Below, piece by piece: positions 9,495 to 19,337 of a DNA stretch of 64,000 nt. The stretch is from UBA5072 sp041737175 (lineage in GTDB: Bacteria > Bacteroidota > Bacteroidia > Bacteroidales > UBA10428), in NCBI GenBank assembly GCA_041737175.1, contig JBGSSF010000035.1:1-64000 (forward strand), read 5' to 3'. The position numbers and the translations under genes are program-made. Each line of letters starts with the position of its first letter. The first letter of the stretch is position 1. A model generated the notes under the pieces. The model was not told the origin of the DNA, made no database searches, and saw only the letters and a list, made by a program, of their open reading frames with translations.

Positions 9495-11876
9495 TTACTT
9501 TTTTTTGGAACTCATTGACGGAGGCGGGGTTGAAGTTCCCCGGGTAGTATTTGGCTGGCTGTCCATTTCAAATGCCAGCTTTCCGCCCCGGGTCAGCTTT
9601 TTAAAGTCAATCCAGCAGTTATCCAGCTTTTCAGTATTCCATTGACCCGATTGGATATAAACATTTTGTTTTGAATTGTTTTTGGTTTCAATGACCAACT
9701 CTTTCCCCTGGTAATAGTTTGGATTGAGTTGAATGGTTACCTTTTCGAAGATAGGACTGCCAAACTGAAGGGTTGGATTTTCATGGGTCAAACCCTGAAC
9801 ATCGAATAAACCGAGGGCAGCCATTACAAACCACGAGCCGAGTTGTCCCTGGTCTTCATCCTGACCCACTCCATAACCACGCAATGGTTCGGTTCCGTAA
9901 AATTCATCACAGATAGCACGGGTCATTTTCTGCGTTCGCCAGGGTTGACCGCTGTAATTGAACAGCCATGAATCATGCAGACACGGCTGGTTTCCGTGGT
10001 TGTACATTTTGTCGATTCCCGAGAAACTGTGAATTTCGCCGGTTCCGCCGCCAAACTGGCTTTCCTGTGCATTTTCGAACATGGTTTCCAATCGTCGGTT
10101 AAACTCATCTTTTCCCATCAATTCAATTAAACCGGCTACATCGTGCGGAATGTACCAGGTAAACTGAAACGCATTTCCCTCTTGAAAACCATCCCAGGCT
10201 TTCATCGGGTCGAAATCAGCAATAAAAATCCCGTCTTCCTTTTTGGGTCGAATGTATTGGGTTTCGGTATCGAATAAATTTCTGTAAAATGCGGCCTGAT
10301 TCATCAGCTTTTCATAATCGCCGGTTTTACCAAGCTGTTTTGCCATTTGTGCCACAGCATATGAACTGAAAGCATATTCCAGTGTGTGCGAAGCTCCAAA
10401 ATTGAAAATCCATCCATTCGATAAAACCGTGTCTTTGTATGGAACGTAACCGTTTTTCACAAAATAGTGAAGGTCGTATTTGCCATTCCCAAGATTACGG
10501 CCGTGGTATTCCACTTCGTTTTTAAGGGCAGCCTCGTAGCCTTTGTCCACTTCAAAATCGCGGATTCCGCAGTTGTAAGCCGATGCAATAAGCAAACCCT
10601 GAAAATTGGTTTGCACACCGTTGGTGTAAATTCCGGCAGCCTCGCCATCATGCAGCCAGCCGCGGTTTTTATAATAATCGATATTCGACTGGACATACTC
10701 TTTAAAATAATCAGGGTAAACCAAAGCCCATAATTGCGAAAGATTCCAGAAACCACCCCAAATTCCATCGGTATTGAAATGCCGGTGTGTTGGCTGACCT
10801 TTTTCATTCAGTGGAATCTGCCCGATGCCGCCATCCACCAGCGCATATTGTCCGTTCACATCACTCGAAATTCCTCGCCCGAGCAATGCATGGTACAATC
10901 CGGTATAAAACTTCACTTTATTTAAACTGTCGGCATCTTCTACTTTAATACGTCTCAATTTTTCGTTCCACGTTTTTGCAGCCAGTTGGTGAACCTGGTC
11001 GAATGTTTTACCTGTGGATTCTGTGTCAAGATTCATTCTTCCATTGGAAACGGAAACATAACTTAGTCCTGTAGCGATTTCAAGCACCTCATCTTTCTTC
11101 ATTTCGAAATTCAGGAAAAGCCCGTTTCCGATACCTTTTGTTTCAGCAATCCCGAAATTTTGAACGGAATCCACAAATGTACCAGTGGATGTTGGCGCCT
11201 TACTGAATTTCGCCACAAAATACATTTTCACCGTTTTCCCGGGGTCGCAGAATTTGGCGTATTCAGGATACGTTTCCACATAACCTTCTACCTCATTTCC
11301 GTTTACCACCCTTGCAAAAGCATCGGTAACAGCGCCGCTTTCACCCTGCCGGTGGCCGATATCAATTATAAGATGAGCTTCTTTTGTTTCAGGAAAAGTG
11401 TACCGGTGAAAACCAACCCGTTCAGTAGCTGAAATTTCAGCTTTTATTCCGTAATCCTTCAGAAATACTGAATAATAACCGGGGTCAGCTTGCTCGGTTT
11501 CCTTGTCGAAACGCGATCGGTAGCCGCCATCAGGATTTTCGAGCGTTCCCGGAACGGTTTGAATTTTCCCAACGGTTGGCATAAAAACCAAACCGCCTAT
11601 CTGAAATTCATGAAAATGGCCAAACCCCTCGATGGAAGTGTGACGGTCGTCATACCCACAAGGGCCCCAGCTTCCAGCACTTCCATAGGCATTGGTATGG
11701 GGCGCCAGTTTTGCCATCCCGAACGGAACGGCTGCCGGTGTATAAAAGAACCAGCGCCCGTGCACCGAACCAATTTGCGGGTCAACATATTGAACCGCAT
11801 TGAATTCAGACTCCATATGCCGGCTGCAGGCCGGAATCATCCATAAAAAAGGCAAAGCAAAAATCAGTTTCTTCAT
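9495..11876 (-). CDS. GH92-like alpha-mannosidase, lipoprotein
   Basis: A 793-residue protein with a lipoprotein signal (LPFLWMIPAC, Cys17). The order of motifs is that of GH92 exo-alpha-mannosidases: VDPQIGSVHGRWF at the start of the N-terminal beta domain, GPCGYDDRH and IEGFGHFHE, then in the barrel GNQPCLHDSWLFNYSGQPW and GVGQDEDQGQLGSWFVMAAL. The acidic cluster D673-E674-D675 matches the family's GNDDCGQMSAWY catalytic-base region but with a different sequence, so it may belong to a divergent subgroup. The extreme C-terminus is a Pro/Ser/Lys-rich tail. First gene of the leftward unit that continues into the six-hairpin and GH78-like genes; the 41-bp site B lies 116 bp upstream. Confidence 0.85.
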   Translation of the reverse strand: MKKLIFALPFLWMIPACSRHMESEFNAVQYVDPQIGSVHGRWFFYTPAAVPFGMAKLAPHTNAYGSAGSWGPCGYDDRHTSIEGFGHFHEFQIGGLVFMPTVGKIQTVPGTLENPDGGYRSRFDKETEQADPGYYSVFLKDYGIKAEISATERVGFHRYTFPETKEAHLIIDIGHRQGESGAVTDAFARVVNGNEVEGYVETYPEYAKFCDPGKTVKMYFVAKFSKAPTSTGTFVDSVQNFGIAETKGIGNGLFLNFEMKKDEVLEIATGLSYVSVSNGRMNLDTESTGKTFDQVHQLAAKTWNEKLRRIKVEDADSLNKVKFYTGLYHALLGRGISSDVNGQYALVDGGIGQIPLNEKGQPTHRHFNTDGIWGGFWNLSQLWALVYPDYFKEYVQSNIDYYKNRGWLHDGEAAGIYTNGVQTNFQGLLIASAYNCGIRDFEVDKGYEAALKNEVEYHGRNLGNGKYDLHYFVKNGYVPYKDTVLSNGWIFNFGASHTLEYAFSSYAVAQMAKQLGKTGDYEKLMNQAAFYRNLFDTETQYIRPKKEDGIFIADFDPMKAWDGFQEGNAFQFTWYIPHDVAGLIELMGKDEFNRRLETMFENAQESQFGGGTGEIHSFSGIDKMYNHGNQPCLHDSWLFNYSGQPWRTQKMTRAICDEFYGTEPLRGYGVGQDEDQGQLGSWFVMAALGLFDVQGLTHENPTLQFGSPIFEKVTIQLNPNYYQGKELVIETKNNSKQNVYIQSGQWNTEKLDNCWIDFKKLTRGGKLAFEMDSQPNTTRGTSTPPPSMSSKKK

Positions 11877-11992
11877 TTTTATCTGTGTCTGTTATAAGCG
11901 TTAACAGAAAGAGAAACTCATCACAAAATAGCGGAACAAAACCATTATCTGACAGCAATTTTACAATTTATTTTCTTGACAGAGGTTCCATT

Positions 11993-12033
11993 GTAAATAG
12001 ACTATCCTTTTAAAACTTGTACAATCCTATTAT
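11993..12033. promoter_or_regulatory. Candidate operator, copy B of shared 41-bp site
   Basis: Second copy of the site described at 5546-5586, in the same orientation, in the 287-bp region between the divergent GH92-like and AraC genes (11877-12163). It begins 117 bp from the GH92-like start and ends 131 bp before the AraC start, a position from which a regulator could control both directions and itself. The rest of this intergenic region is AT-rich and has no other repeat that I could recognise. Confidence 0.6.
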
Positions 12034-12163
12034 TCAAAACCTCACAATTTTCTATATCCCTTCCAGTTTTTTTTCGTATTTTTCTACTAAAACAACCATC
12101 TGATAGCATATAATACAATAGATTATTTTTCTATATTAACGTATTACAATTTTACATTTTCCA

Positions 12164-13075
12164 ATGAAAACGAATTTGGAAATACCGGAACCACAAACGG
12201 GTAAAAAAGACCATTTCTTTGGCGACCGAAGTGTTGTTTTATCTAAAAAACAAATTGAATTGGTTTTGAATAATCCGATAATTTCAGATTCATTCATTAC
12301 TGATATCGGTTTTTATCCAAACGCGCGAAACCATTACCGGAAACGAAAAAAAGGAATTGGACAAAACATCCTGATCTATTGTATTGGTGGCAGTGGCACA
12401 GTTCACGTTAAAGGCCGGTTTCACCAGGTAACCCCTGATTCGTATTTCATTATACCGGCTGGTGAACCCCATTCTTACTGGGCATCAGAAGAAACACCAT
12501 GGTCAATTTACTGGCTGCATTTTGCAGGTGTAAAAACGAAACATTTCGATAGGTTTTTTTGCCAGGTTGTTCCAATCAGCCACACATCAAACGCCCGTAT
12601 CGATTACAGAATTAACCAGTTTAACGAGTTGCTTACTGCATTGGAAATGGGTTTTTCAAAAGAAAATATAGAATATGTTAATTTATGTCTGAACAGCTTG
12701 CTGGCCTCATTTTTCTATGTCGATACCTTCCGTTCGGCTAAAGGAATTCATAGCAACGACCCGGTCGATTTATCAATTTTGTATATGCAGCAAAACGTGA
12801 GTAAGTGCCTTAAAATAGAGGACATTGCCTCACATGTAAAGCTTTCCAAGTCGCATCTTTCAAAGCTATTCCGAAATAAAACGGGGTTTTCACCTATCGA
12901 TTATTTTATCGGTCTTAAAATGCAGGAAGCCATCCGCCTGCTTATCAACAAGTCTTTACGGATTAAAGAGGTGGCTTTTAAGCTAGGGTATACCGACCAG
13001 TATTACTTTACCAGGATATTTACCAAGCAAATCGGATCAAGTCCGGCTTCATTTATTAAAACCAGCCGCTGCTAA
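12164..13075 (+). CDS. AraC-family transcriptional regulator with cupin sensor
   Basis: A 303-residue regulator. Residues about 45-130 are an AraC-type cupin sensor (ILIYCIGGSGTVHVKG, PDSYFIIPAGEPHSYW). Residues about 205-300 hold the two helix-turn-helix units: IEDIASHVKLSKSHLSKLFR and the second, IKEVAFKLGYTDQYYFTRIF, with the family signature ending in GSSPASF. It is transcribed away from the GH92-like operon and converges on the DUF5107/TPR gene, 57 bp apart. Its central position among exported glycosidases suggests that it senses a released sugar and activates the locus, probably through the 41-bp sites at 5546 and 11993. Confidence 0.9.
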   Translation: MKTNLEIPEPQTGKKDHFFGDRSVVLSKKQIELVLNNPIISDSFITDIGFYPNARNHYRKRKKGIGQNILIYCIGGSGTVHVKGRFHQVTPDSYFIIPAGEPHSYWASEETPWSIYWLHFAGVKTKHFDRFFCQVVPISHTSNARIDYRINQFNELLTALEMGFSKENIEYVNLCLNSLLASFFYVDTFRSAKGIHSNDPVDLSILYMQQNVSKCLKIEDIASHVKLSKSHLSKLFRNKTGFSPIDYFIGLKMQEAIRLLINKSLRIKEVAFKLGYTDQYYFTRIFTKQIGSSPASFIKTSRC

Positions 13076-13132
13076 TCAGAAAGCCTGGCCGGAAAATTTT
13101 CCCATACGGCTACACCGTAACATCATCTGTTA

Positions 13133-16100
13133 TTAAATCTGCGAAATCAGTTGAAGATGTTTTAAAGCACTCAGATTAGCCCTTTCATCATCAATAACTT
13201 CCTGCAATAATTTCCGACTCCTGGTTTTATTTCCCAGTCCCAGTTCTCCCAGCCCAATCAGATATTTACAAAGCAGGTTATTCCGTTTATCCAAATCGCT
13301 ATCCCAAATCAATAAATCCGGAAGTGAAATAGCAAAATAGTCGATTTCAATAGGATCGTTAAAATGGGCTTCACCAAAATCAACCAGTTTTCTGAAACAT
13401 TCGAGCGCTTCTTTTTCCTTACCGATTTTCTGCAAGGCCAAACCCTGGTAAAAAGTGATATCGGGTTGCTGGTCATTGTAAAACATGGCTGCCGAAACCA
13501 CGTTTAAACCGGATGTCGCTTCTATCCATGCATTATGTGCATTCTGCATTTGGCCTGCTTTTTCGTAAGCTACTCCCAGCCAGAAAAACAACTCGTTCTC
13601 TTTTGCGCCATAAAGTTTTCCTTCTCCAAGATTTTCGGGATAATGTTGTACTTTCAACAACAGACTTATTGCCTTTCCCGGGTCATTGTCGCGAATAGCT
13701 TTTTTTGCCATGGCAATCAAGCTGAAAACATATTGACTGGTTACCTTTCCTTCTCCCCCTTCCCAAGGATGAAACCTGCGCGACATGATCATTTCGAAGG
13801 CTCTTTCGTACTCACCCAAAACATTCAGCAAACTGGCCTGTTCAAGATACAAATCATCGCGATAGTTAACCAATTCAGGATAATTCTGTAAAAAAGCCAG
13901 CCTTTCTTCCGGGTTGCGGTTGAGACGCTTGTAAAGCTGGTCGAGTTCCATCAGGATACGGGCATCACAAGTGTCGATACTGAATGCTTTCTCGAGTAAT
14001 TCAACTGCCCTTTTAGGATCATGAAGTTTATTAAAACAGGCCAGCGCCAGGTTTCTGAGTGATGTTGGGAAAGTTCCGTTTAACTCCACTGCTTTCTCCC
14101 AACACGATATGGCTGCAATATAGTTCTTAAATGCGTACCATAAATTTCCAAGATAATACAAAGCCTTATCATCGGCAGGGCTCACGCTGATTGCCCATTC
14201 CAATGCTACCACCGATTCGGGTTGGTTTGGGAAACCGAAATCAGGCGAAACCGAAGCTGCTTTATTTAATGTTTCCGGCCATACACCATGCATTCCAGCC
14301 CTCATCTCGAACCAGGCTTTGTAATAAAGCGCCATAGGGTAAATTCTGTCTTTATCCTGTAAATCAATTCCTGTAGAAATAACTTCAATGGCATCGTGGT
14401 AAAGCCCGGCCCAGGCATAGTCAAGAGCAAATTCAACATAGTTGTGAATATTTCCCCTGATGAGCTTATTCATCTCGCCAAGTACCTGTTTGTTGCCTGT
14501 CAGTTTGAATTTTTCGTAATATAAACCGAAATTAAAGCGGTCGATAACGATTGATTCGTCACATAGATTCAGCGCTTCTTCCATTCTTCCTGAATACCTG
14601 AGAATACTCGTTTTTAACTGGCGGGCTTTGTGGTTGTGCCAGTTTCTTAATAAGGAACGGTTTATATGGTCGAGTGCTTCGTCCAGCCGGCCAAACATGG
14701 TATCAATACATGCAACCTGAAAATAGCCGCTGTCCATCCATGCCGCATTCCAAACCGACTTGTAAAAGTATTTATAGGCCTCATCATATTGCCCCAGAAA
14801 ACTGTTAGCCAGACCCAGATTGAAGAGTGCTTCACCATCGTAAGGATTTGGATTACGTTCGGTAACGGTATTAACTGCCTTTGTTACATAATCTTTTGCT
14901 TTAATGAATTGTCCGCGACGCAGATACCACAAACCCAGTGCGTTGTTACAACGATAATCTCCCGGATCGCGGGCAAGCGCTTCTTCGTAATACGGGCGTG
15001 GGTCGTAGGTGGCATGACGGTACTGCTCGATGTGATGGCCGGTTAAAAACAACTGTTCATTGCTTTCAATTTCGGAAGGTTTTTTTGCAGCTTTAGCCGG
15101 CTCGGGTAGAATATTCTCCTTCCCGGAATCCGGTGAATATTCAGCCAAAATTTTCCCTTCAGCCGAACTTACCTTCAATTTCAGATATTCAGGTTTACAA
15201 TCCACCGGAGTGGCCATTCTTTTATGATACGAAACCGAAGGATCAAAATTGAATTTTTCTTCCGAAAGTTTTTCATTTCCATACATCAGAATTACTCTGC
15301 CCTGCTGATATACACCCGAAGTAAAGACTTTAATTTCAATTTCACTTTTATCCAGTTCAAGATTCACCAATGCTTCTTTTGTGGCGCATTTTACAACCCC
15401 CACATCGCGGTATGGAATAAAGTACTGCGTGAATGTTTTTTCCTCATTTGGCATTAACCATGAAAAGTCGGGCTGATTATCGGTATAAACGCCACACATC
15501 AGCTCAATGTAAGGTCCATCTTCGTCGGTCAGATTGCGGTCCCAGGCCTGGCCGAAATCTCCGTGTCCCCAGGTCCATTGCTTTTTACCGGGCGAAACAT
15601 GATGATTGGCCACATGGATCAAACCGCCCCTAGTATCATTTTCATAACCGCCAACAAAATCGTAACCGGAGTTGATGGCCATGTAAGATGTGGGAACCGG
15701 GATATTTTTATACCGCGAAATATCAGTTCCGGGCGAGTAGTCCACTTTGTAGTAAGTTCCCTTTGCAATGGGAAATTCAGAAACATCGCGTTTACCATGA
15801 TCGAATACTGCATAAACATCGGGTGGAAAAACCGACTGGTATTCATCGTTCACTTTTACTGCCGGGTTGGCCCACCATAAAAAGGTTTGCGGGAAACTGG
15901 TACGGTTATAAAGTTTAACTTTTATTTCGAGGTACGCTTTGTCGGGGTGCAATGTAAAACCAGCCATACCACGGGTCCGGAACATGCGTTCCAGTTCGTT
16001 GCACCAAACGGTAACACTTCCGTCACTGTTATTTTCGATGCAAAAATCGGTGGGTTCGAAAGTTGAAGGACGGTGATGCTGTGGCCAGTTAAACTCAATT

Positions 16101-16438
16101 CCGCCTGAAATCCAGGGACCTGTTAACCCTACCAAAGCCGGTTTAATCACCTGGTTATAATAAACAAAATGTCGTTGTTTCGATTTATCCCACGCCATTT
16201 GCACGCGCCCGCCCAATTCAGGCAAAAGCATGATTTTCAGGTAATCGTTTTCAATATAAATGGCCTGATAGGTTTTATCTTCTTTTTGGTCGAGAATTTT
16301 TTCGATAACGGGATGCGGATACACTACACCGCTGCTTCCCTGGTAAACTCTTTTTTCGAGAAACATAGGATTCTTTTCGGGCTTACCGATTCCATAGGTT
16401 GGAATAGTAACTTCTTCAATCCATGCTTTTACTTTCAT
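13133..16438 (-). CDS. DUF5107 and TPR-repeat protein
   Basis: A very long 1101-residue protein without a recognisable signal peptide, so it is probably cytoplasmic. Residues about 1-430 are a beta-rich region like DUF5107, a family related in fold to sugar-binding or galactose-mutarotase-like domains (VYPHPVIEKI, LPELGGRVQMAWDKSKQ, GGIEFNWPQHHRP, and the WTWGHGDFGQAWDRNLTDED region). From about residue 470 to the end there are many tetratricopeptide units, e.g. NNALGLWYLRRGQFIKAKDY and ALYYLGNLWYAFKNYIAAI. It lies 28 bp downstream of the GH2 gene and is the last gene of the MFS-GH2-DUF5107 block. Such proteins recur in carbohydrate loci, but the biochemical role is unknown to me; enzyme or scaffold are both possible. 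Confidence 0.75.
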   Translation of the reverse strand: MKVKAWIEEVTIPTYGIGKPEKNPMFLEKRVYQGSSGVVYPHPVIEKILDQKEDKTYQAIYIENDYLKIMLLPELGGRVQMAWDKSKQRHFVYYNQVIKPALVGLTGPWISGGIEFNWPQHHRPSTFEPTDFCIENNSDGSVTVWCNELERMFRTRGMAGFTLHPDKAYLEIKVKLYNRTSFPQTFLWWANPAVKVNDEYQSVFPPDVYAVFDHGKRDVSEFPIAKGTYYKVDYSPGTDISRYKNIPVPTSYMAINSGYDFVGGYENDTRGGLIHVANHHVSPGKKQWTWGHGDFGQAWDRNLTDEDGPYIELMCGVYTDNQPDFSWLMPNEEKTFTQYFIPYRDVGVVKCATKEALVNLELDKSEIEIKVFTSGVYQQGRVILMYGNEKLSEEKFNFDPSVSYHKRMATPVDCKPEYLKLKVSSAEGKILAEYSPDSGKENILPEPAKAAKKPSEIESNEQLFLTGHHIEQYRHATYDPRPYYEEALARDPGDYRCNNALGLWYLRRGQFIKAKDYVTKAVNTVTERNPNPYDGEALFNLGLANSFLGQYDEAYKYFYKSVWNAAWMDSGYFQVACIDTMFGRLDEALDHINRSLLRNWHNHKARQLKTSILRYSGRMEEALNLCDESIVIDRFNFGLYYEKFKLTGNKQVLGEMNKLIRGNIHNYVEFALDYAWAGLYHDAIEVISTGIDLQDKDRIYPMALYYKAWFEMRAGMHGVWPETLNKAASVSPDFGFPNQPESVVALEWAISVSPADDKALYYLGNLWYAFKNYIAAISCWEKAVELNGTFPTSLRNLALACFNKLHDPKRAVELLEKAFSIDTCDARILMELDQLYKRLNRNPEERLAFLQNYPELVNYRDDLYLEQASLLNVLGEYERAFEMIMSRRFHPWEGGEGKVTSQYVFSLIAMAKKAIRDNDPGKAISLLLKVQHYPENLGEGKLYGAKENELFFWLGVAYEKAGQMQNAHNAWIEATSGLNVVSAAMFYNDQQPDITFYQGLALQKIGKEKEALECFRKLVDFGEAHFNDPIEIDYFAISLPDLLIWDSDLDKRNNLLCKYLIGLGELGLGNKTRSRKLLQEVIDDERANLSALKHLQLISQI

Positions 16439-16466
16439 TTCTTAAAAGATGATTTATTTGTTACGG

Positions 16467-19301
16467 TTATTTCGATTTTACTAGCGCTATTAATTGTTCT
16501 GATTTGATCTCGGTAACAGGGTTAAAATGAGTGCCTGCAAGGTATTTCTTCAGGCTGAAAAGCAGTTGCTGTGCTTCGGGTCGTTTATTCAATCCGGTTA
16601 TCAAATCGATGCTGCTGACCATGATTTTCCCCTTTCCCATTTTTGCCTCGAAAATCAGCGCCAGCGGACGATTTGTAACCCAATCGTCGATTACACGCAC
16701 TACCGGTTTTAAATCGGCGTTTATTTTCGCAAGGTTCATTGCCTGTCCGTGATTCATAGCGTCCCACCATTGCCAGTTGCTGTAGTATTCTGTTGGGAAA
16801 TCAGCCAGCGCAGGGTGTAACGGATTCACGAGGATGCCCAGTGTGTGAGGCCCCTGACCGCCTGTCCAGGCCGTGTTCCAGAAAATACTGGAAAAACCGG
16901 TCTTAATATTTCCACCCATTTCAGGAGACAGTGTTCCTTGTTTCAATGTTAAAAGCACAGTTCCTCCATCTTCTATAAATTTCAGCGTTGGGGCATCGGG
17001 TTGATGAACTACTTTGATTTTGTCAGTTCCGGTAACTGACTCATATGTTGCCGGATACACCCAAATATCCCAGCTGTTCAGGAATTCTCCGATGGCAATT
17101 TCAAGTACCAGCTTTTGGGCGGTTTTGGCAAAATCAAGCCGTACCGAAATCTTTCCGAGTTTTGTGCCATTTCCGGGCGGAATATCAGTTGACGGAAGTA
17201 ATCCTTCCTTAACAGTTATCCCTGATGGTTCTATGATTTTCCATTTTGGCGTACAACTCTCAATAGGGCCATTTCCATAATGAGCCACTTCAACCTCAGC
17301 TTCCAGAGATTCACTATTTTTAAAAATGAATTTTTTCATTCGTGCCAGCGGAACGGTGGAATTACAAAAACGACTGTATTCGGCGGGTGTTATATATCCT
17401 TTTTCCAGCCAGAAAGGGTTGAGTACGCCAACCAATGCAGTTCCCTGTCCGGGGAAATCGTGCAGGTCGAGTAACTGGAAACCGCCAAAACCCAACGTGC
17501 GCAAAGCAGCTTCAATATCGGCCTTGTAACATAGCGCCTGCAACTTACCTGAAGCCAACAAAAAACTATCGGCAAGGTGCAACATTCCATTTTCTTTCAA
17601 TGATTCCTGAAATATCTCAAAATTTTTAGCCCTTACCACCCCATCATATTTTGCAATTTCCTTATAATCAGGATAAACACACCATTGACCTATTTCGTGG
17701 CTAACTACCGGCTGTGTAAACATTTCAATTCTCGTTTCCCAGTCGTAATCGCTTTTCGGAGGTTCGGCATTGATGATGGAGCGCATTTCCTCGCCCCACG
17801 CCTGAATACGCGGATCGGGTGTGTTCAGGTAATCGTTCACATCAAGATTTGGCCAGCCGGCAGCCGAAACATAAATTCTTCGTTTGTCTTTGTTTTTCCA
17901 GTAATTGACAAATTCGGTTAAAAATGACTGGTAATTGGGGCCTCCGGGTTCGTTGCCATATGCCATCATGCAAAACGAAGGGTGATTTCCATAGGATTCA
18001 ATCATTCTTTCACTCTCTTCATACAGGTATTTATCAAAAGGTCTGCCGTCGCCAAGTGTGGTTGACTGGTTAGCCCACGATGAGCATTCAACCTGCAGAT
18101 AAAAACCAGCCTCATCGGCCGCTTCGAAAGCCGCTTTCGGCGGACACCAAGAATGAAAACGCATGTGATTCAGCCCATGCGCCCGGCAAATACCAAAAAT
18201 TCGCAACCACTCCTTTTTATCCGTTGGAGGAAATCCTGTTTTCGGGAAAATGGCGCATTCAAGTGTTCCGCGCAAAAAAACAGGGTTTCCGTTTATCAGA
18301 ATCTGTTTTCCTGAAACAGAAAATTCGCGCATTCCAAAAGTTGTTTCTACCGAATGGGTACTACCGGAAGCATCCGTTAAAATGGCCTGCAATTGATACA
18401 AATCGGGGTGAAATTCGCTCCATGTTTTTACATCTTCGCCCATCCCGTATGTAATTGAAATCAAATTTTCTCCGGGTTGAACATCAAATTCAGAATTTTT
18501 TGGTTCAGGTGAAGTTGAACCGGTAACTTTCATTTCAATTTTGATTTTTCCGGCATCACTGCTTTTCACTTTGAATTTAGCTTCAACCGTTTTATTAAGT
18601 ATATCAGGAAAAAGCTGCATATTCTGAATATTTGTTACAGGGCGTGCCTCAAGGAAAAGCTGACCGACCATCCCGTTCCAGTTGGTTTGGGTATGGTCAG
18701 AAATGCTGTGTGAGTTTATTCCGGGATCGAAATCCTTCACCCTGTTATCGATGCAAATCGTTAGGGTATGTTTGCCGGGAGTTACCCATTGCGATAGATT
18801 GTAGACATGCGGTGTTCCAAGGGAGTTTTGCATTCCTGCCTCATGGTTGTCAAGCCATACGTGGCTTTCCCAGTGACACCGTTCGAGAAAAAGCAGGATA
18901 TCCTTTCCTTTCCAACTCGTTGGAATATCAATTTCTTTCTGAAACCAGGCAGCGCCTTTATAATATTTTACGGGCTGCAGCCAGAAGGGTACTTTAAAAT
19001 TGTCCGGTTCACGGTACCTGGCATATTCTGAATTTTTAAAAAATGAACTATCCACAACCTGACCAGTCCACGGGGTGTTCAGGTTAATTTCGTTTCCTAT
19101 TCCATTGGAAGTAAGCGAGCCGGGAAGTTGAATCACATCGCCCAGGTTTTTTGAAAACCATTTTTCGGAGATTCCGGAATCGTTTGAGTCGAGCGCAAAA
19201 TTCCACGCACCCGAAAGGTCAATTTTTTGTGCATTGTCTGGCTTCTGACACCCCAGGAAACATGCAGAAACAACAATTAAAAGCAAGTATTTTGTTTTCA
19301 T
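16467..19301 (-). CDS. GH2 family glycoside hydrolase, lipoprotein
   Basis: A 944-residue lipoprotein (LIVVSACFLGC, Cys18) with GH2 architecture: jelly-roll sugar-binding domain (about 25-225, AWFQKEIDIPTSWKGKDILL), immunoglobulin-like domain (about 230-325), then a TIM barrel beginning ILINGNPVFLRG. The general acid/base is E451 in MMAYGNEPGG, and the nucleophile is E536 in PVVSHEIGQW; both are retained. The roughly 350-residue C-terminal extension has further beta-sandwich character. The family cleaves terminal beta-galactose, beta-glucuronate, beta-mannose and similar residues; the HSWCPPKAAFEAADE loop does not tell me which. It sits 36 bp downstream of the MFS gene 19338-20723 and 28 bp upstream of the DUF5107 gene, which indicates one operon. 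Confidence 0.85.
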   Translation of the reverse strand: MKTKYLLLIVVSACFLGCQKPDNAQKIDLSGAWNFALDSNDSGISEKWFSKNLGDVIQLPGSLTSNGIGNEINLNTPWTGQVVDSSFFKNSEYARYREPDNFKVPFWLQPVKYYKGAAWFQKEIDIPTSWKGKDILLFLERCHWESHVWLDNHEAGMQNSLGTPHVYNLSQWVTPGKHTLTICIDNRVKDFDPGINSHSISDHTQTNWNGMVGQLFLEARPVTNIQNMQLFPDILNKTVEAKFKVKSSDAGKIKIEMKVTGSTSPEPKNSEFDVQPGENLISITYGMGEDVKTWSEFHPDLYQLQAILTDASGSTHSVETTFGMREFSVSGKQILINGNPVFLRGTLECAIFPKTGFPPTDKKEWLRIFGICRAHGLNHMRFHSWCPPKAAFEAADEAGFYLQVECSSWANQSTTLGDGRPFDKYLYEESERMIESYGNHPSFCMMAYGNEPGGPNYQSFLTEFVNYWKNKDKRRIYVSAAGWPNLDVNDYLNTPDPRIQAWGEEMRSIINAEPPKSDYDWETRIEMFTQPVVSHEIGQWCVYPDYKEIAKYDGVVRAKNFEIFQESLKENGMLHLADSFLLASGKLQALCYKADIEAALRTLGFGGFQLLDLHDFPGQGTALVGVLNPFWLEKGYITPAEYSRFCNSTVPLARMKKFIFKNSESLEAEVEVAHYGNGPIESCTPKWKIIEPSGITVKEGLLPSTDIPPGNGTKLGKISVRLDFAKTAQKLVLEIAIGEFLNSWDIWVYPATYESVTGTDKIKVVHQPDAPTLKFIEDGGTVLLTLKQGTLSPEMGGNIKTGFSSIFWNTAWTGGQGPHTLGILVNPLHPALADFPTEYYSNWQWWDAMNHGQAMNLAKINADLKPVVRVIDDWVTNRPLALIFEAKMGKGKIMVSSIDLITGLNKRPEAQQLLFSLKKYLAGTHFNPVTEIKSEQLIALVKSK

Positions 19302-19337
19302 AATCGGGTACTATTTTTTAATCAGTTAAATATCAAA

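Noticed and set aside
13076..13132. Terminator between araC and the DUF5107 gene
   Set aside because: Only short palindromes (GGAAAATTTTCC, ACGG-CCGT) are present without T runs on the proper side.
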